DNA from: Candidatus Methanoperedens sp.
GTDB taxonomy: Archaea > Halobacteriota > Methanosarcinia > Methanosarcinales > Methanoperedenaceae
Direction of reading: 5' to 3'
Length of the DNA: 28,888 bases
Assembly: GCA_026552835.1 (NCBI GenBank)
Contig: JAPMTY010000059.1
Span: forward strand, 1 to 28,888
Part shown: positions 23,122 through 28,888 of the stretch, one piece after another
Numbering within the stretch: position 1 is the first letter of the stretch
Layout: each line of letters begins with the position of its first letter
Position numbers and translations under genes: made by a program
The notes under the pieces: generated by a model
What the model was told of the DNA's origin: nothing
Database searches by the model: none
Seen by the model: the letters and a program-made list of their open reading frames with translations, nothing else

Positions 23122-23903
23122 AATGCCGAATGGGGATTTTTGTTGCTCTTATTCTCGTTCTGCTGACTGCGGGTGCAGGCGCGGCAGAGACCCGGTGGGT
23201 CAATAGCATCACAGTTGGCGAACACGATATGACCTGGGATTACACCGAATCTTTTTCAGGGAATGATTCAATAATGTTCAGGGTATATATCGACAGAGAA
23301 TTTGGTAATGATGACGGTTTTGTAAATGCCTGGGAACTCCTCAATGCAGATAAGGAAATACGAATGCAGTTCCAGAGCTCAATCGACAAGGAATTTGATG
23401 TAAGGATAAATAACGAGTCCACGGGAATTCAGGTCGCCGATATAGAATCAACGTTATCGCCGGGAATTATAGGGAATATACACAGCGCCGATGCAGTTGT
23501 AAACAAATACAATGTCTCATACAGTTGGAAGGATAGTATTTTTAACGCAAGCAGTATCTGGTTCCTTGGGCAGTCAAACTCCCCGGTAACGATATTCCTG
23601 CCGCCCGGGATGGATGTCGTCAATACCAGCGGCATTAATAATCTCACAAAAAAAATCAGTACGCACACAGAACTCGCAGGATTTTTTAGCCAGGTATCAG
23701 GCGACAGGGGCGAAATCACCATTAATTTCATCAAAAATACCACGAGCCATGCCGGGCCAACATTAAATGCTGCAAATGTTACAAATGCTGCTGTAACACA
23801 ACCGGTTAAAAAAGTTGCGTCGACGATTCGGAATATAGGTATTCTGGCTGCAGGTTTTGTAATAATTCTGCTGATATACGTCTTTAAGGTCAGGAAGAAG
23901 TAA
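23118..23903 (+). CDS. secreted protein with C-terminal membrane anchor
   Basis: Unrecognised protein of 261 residues, translationally coupled to map by an ATGA overlap. GAGGTAATTACGAG upstream supplies the ribosome-binding site, so the in-frame ATG at 23100 is rejected. The signal peptide runs CRMGIFVALILVLLTAGAGA and is probably cut near residue 23. The exterior part (about 24-220) is beta-rich and holds several N-glycosylation sequons (NNES, NDS, NTS, NLT, NTT, NVT). An Ala/Thr/Asn-rich stalk (about 208-228) precedes a single helix IGILAAGFVIILLIYVFKV and a short basic tail. The topology is that of an archaeal cell-surface protein. Why it is coupled to map is unclear. Its 3' end overlaps the converging UPF0146 gene by 14 nt. 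Confidence 0.78.
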   Translation: MKCRMGIFVALILVLLTAGAGAAETRWVNSITVGEHDMTWDYTESFSGNDSIMFRVYIDREFGNDDGFVNAWELLNADKEIRMQFQSSIDKEFDVRINNESTGIQVADIESTLSPGIIGNIHSADAVVNKYNVSYSWKDSIFNASSIWFLGQSNSPVTIFLPPGMDVVNTSGINNLTKKISTHTELAGFFSQVSGDRGEITINFIKNTTSHAGPTLNAANVTNAAVTQPVKKVASTIRNIGILAAGFVIILLIYVFKVRKK

Positions 23904-24309
23904 TATCCGTAAACCTGTATAAATAAAATCGCGCTTTCTTATAATTCACAAGCTTATAATCCTTATAATATTTCCTTAAGTCTGCTTTTTCATTCCCGAA
24001 AGGCCTGATAATGAGGTCAGCCCCAACTTCCCTTGCCGTCCTTGCCATCGCATCCTGAATGTCTATCGGAGGCCTTATCGAATACAGGAGGGAAGCGTTC
24101 CTGTATATCCCCATGTCCGGCGCAAATATATCATCCCTGCAAAACCTGACCCCGGCATATGTCTGCTCATTGATATCGGTCACAACAACATCCAGTTTAT
24201 CTTTTAATAATAAAGCCACCTGGGGTAAATTGCCCACTCCGATTTCCACTACTTTATTCCTGTAATTATTGAGGATATATTCAGCTATGTCAGCATCATC
24301 GGAAATCAT
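23890..24309 (-). CDS. UPF0146 family, SAM-methyltransferase-like fold
   Basis: Archaeal protein of 139 residues of the uncharacterised UPF0146 family. VVEIGVGNLPQVALLLKD (about 20-37) has the glycine loop of a SAM-binding Rossmann fold (motif I ExGxG), and DVVVTDINE (about 40-48) gives the acidic end of the second strand that would hold the ribose. ADLIIRPFGNE (about 97-107) is near the usual motif IV place but lacks a DPPY- or NPPF-type catalytic sequence. The fold is short for an active methyltransferase. A Trm112-like gene lies 42 nt upstream on the same strand; Trm112 proteins are methyltransferase activators, so a functional link is tempting but unproved. Confidence 0.85.
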   Translation of the reverse strand: MISDDADIAEYILNNYRNKVVEIGVGNLPQVALLLKDKLDVVVTDINEQTYAGVRFCRDDIFAPDMGIYRNASLLYSIRPPIDIQDAMARTAREVGADLIIRPFGNEKADLRKYYKDYKLVNYKKARFYLYRFTDITSS

Positions 24310-24351
24310 TTGATATGTTTAAATAAATAAAATCAACCAAAAATCAACCGC

Positions 24352-24534
24352 TTATTCCCGAAGCTCCGGCGGCAGCATGTTGGGGATACCGTCGTCTATG
24401 GGATAATACTCCTTGCATTTTCCGCAATAAAGTGTCCCTTTTACTATTTCTTTTTCGTTCTCTTCTGTAACTTCAAGCACGAGGTCGCCCTTGCACATGG
24501 GACAGCACAGGATATCCATCAGATCTCTTTTCAT
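24352..24534 (-). CDS. Trm112-like zinc protein
   Basis: Protein of 60 residues starting MKRDLMDILCCPMCKGDLVL, with a second cysteine pair in LYCGKCKEYYPIDDGIPNML. The two pairs (CCPMC and CGKC) bind one zinc, and YYPIDDGIPNMLP is the signature tail of Trm112/YcaR-like proteins. In eukaryotes and haloarchaea Trm112 is the small partner that stabilises several tRNA, rRNA and release-factor methyltransferases. AAAGGTG lies just before the ATG. It probably leads a two-gene unit with the UPF0146 gene. Confidence 0.9.
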   Translation of the reverse strand: MKRDLMDILCCPMCKGDLVLEVTEENEKEIVKGTLYCGKCKEYYPIDDGIPNMLPPELRE

Positions 24535-24604
24535 TTATTTGCACCTTTATCACTTAACGCACTCTTTTTATTATCAAGTTATCGAATCAGACAATTTTTT
24601 AAGG

Positions 24605-24612
24605 TTATAATG
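24605..24612 (+). promoter_or_regulatory. TATA-like box before thpR
   Basis: TTATAATG at 24605-24612 stands about 15-20 nt before the ATG at 24626, with no Shine-Dalgarno between; a leaderless transcript is possible. A T-run just upstream (24594-24600) could shift the true box. Confidence 0.35.
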
Positions 24613-24625
24613 TGTTAATACGATT

Positions 24626-25162
24626 ATGTTGCGCGCATTCATAGCTGTCGAATTGCCTGAAAGGTTGGTGCCGGAAATAGAAAAAATCGAATCTGCCCTT
24701 GACACGCCGGGTATCAGGCTCGTTGAACCCAAACAGGTGCATATAACCCTTAAATTCCTCGGGGATATCCGGGAAGATAACGTGGAAACAATCGCATCCG
24801 CGCTGTCGCAGGTCGGCTGCAAACCGTTTGAAGCCAGGATAAAAGGGGTGGGCGTGTTCCCGAAACCTGCTTATATCAAGGTTATCTGGCTCGGTGCTGA
24901 AGGTAATTTTGATGTGCTGCATGACGAAGTTGAACGTGTACTCACTCCATTCAAATTCGAAACAGACCACCAGTTCTCTCCCCATGCAACGCTTGCGCGC
25001 GTAAAGCAGCTCAGGGATAAGGCAGCGCTCTTTGAAAAATTAAAACGGCTTGAGAATATAGACCTTGGTACGATTAATGTTGAATCAATCAGTCTAAAAA
25101 AAAGCACGCTTACGCCGCAGGGGCCGATTTATGAGACCTTGAGGGAAATAAAACTAAAATGA
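24626..25162 (+). CDS. thpR: RNA 2',3'-cyclic phosphodiesterase (ThpR/LigT)
   Basis: 2H-phosphoesterase of 178 residues that opens RNA 2',3'-cyclic phosphates, classically on tRNA halves. Both catalytic motifs are present: HITL (39-42) and HATL (120-123), in the two symmetric lobes, with VFPKPAYIKVIWLG between them. The length is normal. The stop overlaps the cca start by 4 nt (ATGA), so the two are translationally coupled. The pairing with the CCA-adding enzyme agrees with a role in tRNA 3'-end repair or maturation. Confidence 0.94.
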   Translation: MLRAFIAVELPERLVPEIEKIESALDTPGIRLVEPKQVHITLKFLGDIREDNVETIASALSQVGCKPFEARIKGVGVFPKPAYIKVIWLGAEGNFDVLHDEVERVLTPFKFETDHQFSPHATLARVKQLRDKAALFEKLKRLENIDLGTINVESISLKKSTLTPQGPIYETLREIKLK

Positions 25163-26511
25163 ACGACATCAATACCATCTGCGCCTCAATCCTTTCGCGT
25201 ATAAAACCCACAGAAACAGAGAGATACCGGCTAAAAGCCCTTGCAGAAAGCATAATTGCACGAATTAACGCCATCGGCGAAGCCGAAGGGCTTAACATCA
25301 AAGGGGAACTTGTGGGCTCGTCCGCGCGCGGGACATGGATTTCAGGTGAGCACGACCTTGATATTTTCATCATGTTCCAGCCCGATGTTGAACGCAAAGA
25401 GCTTGAAGAAAAAGGGCTTTACATCGCCCGGAAAATTGCAGGGGAATCACAAAGTTTTGAAGAGCGATATGCAGAGCATCCGTATATCCATGCGGTATTT
25501 GATGGTTTCGAGGTTGACCTTGTCCCGGCTTTTAAAGTGGAGCGCGCATCCGAAATAAAGTCTGCGGTGGACAGGACGCCGTTTCATAACATTTATGTCT
25601 CCTCGATGATCAAAGGACTTGAAGATGAGGTGCTTGTTTTAAAGCAATTCCTGAAAGGGATAGGGGTTTACGGCTCTGAGTTAAAAACACAGGGATTTTC
25701 AGGCTATCTTGTTGAACTTTTGATTATCAATTACGGCTCTTTTTTAAAGGTTCTTGAAGCCGCATGCGAGTGGAAAAGCGGGATAAACATTGACATCGAA
25801 AAACACGGAAATCTTGTTCATAAAGACCCGATAGTAGTGGTTGACCCCACCGACCCGGCGCGAAATGTTGCAGCGGCGCTCTCGCTTGATAATATGTGTG
25901 TTTTTATAGACAAAGCGTGTGAATTCCTGAAAGACCCGGATGAAGCATATTTTAGCGTGAAGGTTCCGGAACCTCTTGATGATAAAAGTTTTAATGAAAT
26001 CCTGAAAGCAAGAAGATCTTCGTTGCTTGCCATTGAATTCGCTGCCCCTGATTTAGTCGATGATGTTTTGTTTCCCCAGCTCTATAAAGTCCGGGAATCC
26101 ATTCATGAAATGTTTGAGAGATATGATTTTCATGTGTATAACAAAAGCGTGTGGGCGGAAAAGTCTGCACTTATTCTTTTCGAACTTGAGTCTTCAAAGC
26201 TTCCTCGTGTAAAAATACACACAGGTCCGCAGGTATGGTCAAAAGAACACGCTCTGGCTTTCAAGTCCAAATACACCGGTTCCGATAAGTTTTCCAATGT
26301 ATTTATCCGGGACGGCAGATTCATGGTCGAAATCCCGAGGAAGTATGACCGGGCAAAGAAACTTGTTGAATCTGAGATTTTAAATTGCGCGCTTGGAAAA
26401 CATCTTGCATTAAGCATCAAACAAGAATTTCATGTTCTTGAAGATGAAGAGATATTAAATATCAGGAATGAAGAGTTCAGGAAGTTCCTCAGGAATTTTT
26501 TCGAAAAATAG
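25159..26511 (+). CDS. cca: CCA-adding tRNA nucleotidyltransferase, archaeal class I
   Basis: Adds or repairs the CCA end of tRNAs without a nucleic-acid template. The 450-residue product has the class I polymerase-beta-type core: GSSARGTW (53-60), catalytic carboxylates Asp66 and Asp68 in EHDLDIF and Asp120 in GFEVDLVPAF. The following region with FHNIYVSSMIKGLEDEVLVLKQFLK and the C-terminal RNA-binding part match archaeal enzymes in length. It overlaps thpR by 4 nt and is followed after 18 nt by the redox fusion protein gene, which may be read through. Confidence 0.96.
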   Translation: MNDINTICASILSRIKPTETERYRLKALAESIIARINAIGEAEGLNIKGELVGSSARGTWISGEHDLDIFIMFQPDVERKELEEKGLYIARKIAGESQSFEERYAEHPYIHAVFDGFEVDLVPAFKVERASEIKSAVDRTPFHNIYVSSMIKGLEDEVLVLKQFLKGIGVYGSELKTQGFSGYLVELLIINYGSFLKVLEAACEWKSGINIDIEKHGNLVHKDPIVVVDPTDPARNVAAALSLDNMCVFIDKACEFLKDPDEAYFSVKVPEPLDDKSFNEILKARRSSLLAIEFAAPDLVDDVLFPQLYKVRESIHEMFERYDFHVYNKSVWAEKSALILFELESSKLPRVKIHTGPQVWSKEHALAFKSKYTGSDKFSNVFIRDGRFMVEIPRKYDRAKKLVESEILNCALGKHLALSIKQEFHVLEDEEILNIRNEEFRKFLRNFFEK

Positions 26512-26529
26512 AAAAGCACATAAGCAAAA

Positions 26530-28227
26530 ATGGTACCAATGAAATATTTACCGATAATCCTTGTAATATCCTTTTTCCTTGCAATCGGATGCCTGGCGCC
26601 ATCTACTGATAAAGAAGTATCGGCATCGAAGTTGCTTTCAAATCCAGCTGCCTTTGAGGGAAAAGAAGTCTGCGTCAATGGTATTTTAAACGACAACGCC
26701 ATTTCAGGTATCCCTATTGGGAAAAACCAGGTTATTTCAGGTGACGAAGCAAACGGGACTCTTGCGCTCGTATGCGGGACATTTAAAAATGGGTCGCTGG
26801 AACCCGTCTCCATCAATAATACCCTTACAATATTTACAGAAAAGGATGTTTACCAGTCCAATGAAACGCTTAAAATCCGGGTATTTTTTAATTCTCCTGA
26901 AAACGGCGATGGGAATATCCAGGTATCAGGAATAAAGAACGCATTTGGCCGGGCGTTAATAAGCGAAACAAGAGATGCAGCTTTTATTAAAGGTGCCAAT
27001 TTTTTCAATTTCAATTTCACAACGCCGTCTTGCGAGGCGTGTTCAGCCCTTTCACCCGGAGTATATGCGGTCAATGCTACAATCAATATCGGAGGCATGA
27101 CTTTTGAGACTTTCAGGAATATCACGCTTGAAAGGGAAAACGTGACTGCTCAGGTTGAACAGACAGAAGTGCCTACAACTAATAATTCGTTAATTGAACC
27201 TTCACCTGTAAACACCACATATAGCGGGAATGCGGTGACCGTTGAGTATTTCTACATCCCGGGATGCTCAAAATGCGAAAAAGCGACGCCGGTGATCGAG
27301 GCAGTCATAAAAACCTATGGCGGCAAGGTGAATTTCACAGAATATAATGCCAACGAAGAAGGAACCGGTCTTGCCATTAAGTACGGGATTCCGGGAACGC
27401 CTTCCGTGGTCATTAACAGGAACAAAGAGATGCTGATTTCATATGAAAATTATAATGGCGATACTGCAAAGCTTGAGATGCTCTTGAGGGAAGCTATTGA
27501 CAACGCTTCCATGGCGCCCCAGGCCGCAAATATCTCATCCGGAAAAGCCATCCAGCTTTCGGTGCCCTCTGTTCTCGTCGTGGGCTTCCTCGCGGGTTTT
27601 AACCCATGTCTTCTTGCGATTCTTGCTTTTATTGCCTCGGTCACCCTTGCAACCACAGGCAGACGGCGCAATGTTCTCCTTATCGTCCTCATGTTCAGCC
27701 TCGGTATTTTCATGACCTACCTTATAGTCGGGATCGGGCTTCTAAATATTTTAGATAGGGCGCCGGGTTTGCAGTCCGGTATTAAGAGTTTTCTCATAGT
27801 CCTTATCGGCATTCTGGGGCTCTGGCATGTCTATGACGCCTATCATCTCAGGAAGAATACGGAATCCTCGTTCTATACACCGAAAGCTTTCATCCGCCTT
27901 ACCGAGAGCGTGACAAAGAAAGTTAGTCTTCCGGCAGCGTTTTTTATGGGCGCGCTGTTCTCCCTGATTAAAGCCCCATGCGTTGGAGCTGTTTATTTTG
28001 TGATTCTTGACATGGTGAGAAGCGGCAAAGGCACAGGATACGTATATCTTGCGGCTTACAACCTCGGCGTGGTGCTGCCTGTGCTTGTGCTCGGCGCCGC
28101 GATTGCTTTCGGATTGAACCCTGAAAAGGTCGAAAAGTTCAGGAAAGAAAAGAGGGCTGCGATGCGGCTGGTAACCGGAGTTACTTTGCTCGCAGTTGCG
28201 ATTTTGATGTATGCGGGGATAATTTAG
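26530..28227 (+). CDS. lipoprotein-thioredoxin-CcdA/DsbD fusion
   Basis: Membrane thiol-redox protein of 565 residues with a rare domain order. A lipobox LAIGC (Cys21) ends the signal peptide. An OB-like region (about 30-95) with VCVNGIL and LVCG cysteines follows, then a beta-rich region (about 100-215) with an extra CEAC pair (168-171). A thioredoxin domain (about 235-325) has active site CSKC (246-249) and cis-proline GTPS. A six-helix CcdA-like domain (about 345-565) has the two conserved cysteines in FNPC (Cys360) and APC (Cys484). CcdA/DsbD passes reducing equivalents from cytoplasmic thioredoxin outwards, so here carrier and receiver are one chain. ATG 26530 is used; ATG 26539 gives a neater signal peptide. 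The stop overlaps that of the converging DsbA-like gene. Confidence 0.9.
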   Translation: MVPMKYLPIILVISFFLAIGCLAPSTDKEVSASKLLSNPAAFEGKEVCVNGILNDNAISGIPIGKNQVISGDEANGTLALVCGTFKNGSLEPVSINNTLTIFTEKDVYQSNETLKIRVFFNSPENGDGNIQVSGIKNAFGRALISETRDAAFIKGANFFNFNFTTPSCEACSALSPGVYAVNATINIGGMTFETFRNITLERENVTAQVEQTEVPTTNNSLIEPSPVNTTYSGNAVTVEYFYIPGCSKCEKATPVIEAVIKTYGGKVNFTEYNANEEGTGLAIKYGIPGTPSVVINRNKEMLISYENYNGDTAKLEMLLREAIDNASMAPQAANISSGKAIQLSVPSVLVVGFLAGFNPCLLAILAFIASVTLATTGRRRNVLLIVLMFSLGIFMTYLIVGIGLLNILDRAPGLQSGIKSFLIVLIGILGLWHVYDAYHLRKNTESSFYTPKAFIRLTESVTKKVSLPAAFFMGALFSLIKAPCVGAVYFVILDMVRSGKGTGYVYLAAYNLGVVLPVLVLGAAIAFGLNPEKVEKFRKEKRAAMRLVTGVTLLAVAILMYAGII

Positions 28228-28883
28228 CCAAGGAGCGAACTTAAACTCGCATCGAGTTCGGCTGCTGTGGAGCCTATTTGTTTTCCGTTGACAAAAAGCG
28301 TGGGAGTACTGTCCACGCCGTATTTATTCATAAGCGCGAGGTTTGAAAGGGCAGCGTTTTTTGCAACGCCTCCCTCAAGTTTCGCGTTGAAGTCTGCGCC
28401 AAGTTCTATTCTCGCTGCCACGCTTTCGAGGGTCGGCACGCTTTCCATTACAATCAGATTGTTTCCAATTACTTTTCCATTTAACATCTCAGTATGCGCC
28501 TCATTAAACAGGGCATCCTGCATCTCTCTGCCCTTTCCCATTTGATCCGCGATGATATAAGCTTCTATACTCTTGGTTGTTTGCCCGGGGAATATTATTG
28601 GAACATAAGTTATCGTGACATTACTACCATATTTTTCCAGAATCCGGGGAAGTTCCTGGTGAAGGTCATAGCAATGAGGACAATCAAACTTCATAAACTC
28701 AACAACTTTAACCTTGCCCGGCTCTGGCTGGAATGTAACCTGTGGTATATCCAGTGGTTTTTGGGGCGGATTTGATGTGAAATAAATAGCAAGGGCTGCT
28801 ATAAAAACCACGGCAATTCCAACATATATAATGGTCTTGTTGGATTTTTTCGCAGGGAGATTTTGCTTCTTCTTTTTTGCCAT
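28224..28883 (-). CDS. membrane-anchored DsbA-like thioredoxin-fold protein
   Basis: Extracytoplasmic thiol oxidoreductase of 219 residues. A lysine-rich N-terminus (about 1-16) precedes a single helix IIYVGIAVVFIAALAIYF (18-35), so it is anchored by an uncleaved signal. The DsbA/DSBA-like fold follows: VEFMKFDCPHCYDLH with active site CPHC (68-71), a helical insert (about 100-180) and TPTLFVNGKQIG carrying the cis-proline. CPHC is the oxidase-type active site of DsbA; an isomerase or reductase role is possible because the neighbouring CcdA-like fusion supplies electrons. The start is complete, with AGAGA just before the ATG at the window edge. Upstream promoter elements are outside the window. 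Confidence 0.92.
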   Translation of the reverse strand: MAKKKKQNLPAKKSNKTIIYVGIAVVFIAALAIYFTSNPPQKPLDIPQVTFQPEPGKVKVVEFMKFDCPHCYDLHQELPRILEKYGSNVTITYVPIIFPGQTTKSIEAYIIADQMGKGREMQDALFNEAHTEMLNGKVIGNNLIVMESVPTLESVAARIELGADFNAKLEGGVAKNAALSNLALMNKYGVDSTPTLFVNGKQIGSTAAELDASLSSLLG

Positions 28884-28888
28884 TCTCT

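Noticed and set aside
1..28888. CRISPR arrays, tRNA/rRNA genes and intact insertion sequences
   Set aside because: No regularly spaced repeats, no tRNA or rRNA signatures in the intergenic gaps, and no transposase or integrase reading frame were seen.

Overview
The window reads as a chromosomal segment of a euryarchaeon. Archaeal-type information genes dominate it: the rad50-nurA-herA end-resection cluster, an archaeal class I CCA-adding enzyme next to thpR, type II methionine aminopeptidase, UPF0146, a Trm112-like zinc protein and an ACT-domain regulator with an archaeal architecture. TATA-like boxes, GGTG/GAGG Shine-Dalgarno sequences and several leaderless-looking starts agree with this. 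Bacterial-like genes are mixed in: RuvA, RuvB, RuvC, class I FBPase, class II FBP aldolase, a CcdA/DsbD-type thiol carrier and lipobox proteins. That mixture fits a Methanosarcinales/ANME-2d (Methanoperedens-like) genome, but this placement is inference and there is no rRNA or other marker here to confirm it.

Layout. 1-5443 (+): 3' part of rad50, nurA, a small HAS-barrel-like protein and herA, tightly packed. The first gene is cut by the window edge and mre11 probably lies upstream. 5507-8678 (-): ruvB and ruvA (overlapping by 4 nt), a cupredoxin-fold lipoprotein that has lost its copper ligands, and ruvC. 8849-12065 (+): flavodoxin, ACT-domain regulator with a palindrome at its promoter, PHP phosphoesterase and a CrtI-like FAD oxidoreductase. 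12070-12779 (-): two small membrane proteins. 12780-13135: gene-free region with three consecutive hairpins and an inverted short repeat. 13151-15179 (+): fructose-1,6-bisphosphatase and class II aldolase, a gluconeogenic pair. 15328-17460: AT-rich accessory patch with an unrecognised two-gene membrane/soluble module overlapping by ATGA, a DUF2283 protein, a decayed coding remnant and a structured inverted repeat. 17461-20945: two paralogous DHFR/RibD-C-fold reductases bracketing two small membrane proteins, then an arylsulfotransferase-like beta-propeller lipoprotein. 21082-23903 (+): M24 Xaa-Pro peptidase, methionine aminopeptidase and a membrane-anchored secreted protein. 23890-24534 (-): UPF0146 and Trm112-like protein. 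24626-28227 (+): thpR, cca and a large lipoprotein-thioredoxin-CcdA fusion. 28224-28883 (-): membrane-anchored DsbA-like protein, tail-to-tail with the fusion.

How the genes work together: the first 9 kb is rich in recombination functions, namely break resection (Rad50, NurA, HerA) and Holliday-junction processing (RuvABC). The last 2.4 kb looks like an extracytoplasmic thiol-redox unit. No tRNA, rRNA, CRISPR array or intact insertion sequence was seen. The least explained material is the two-gene module at 15328-16724 and the hairpin/repeat block at 12836-13032.
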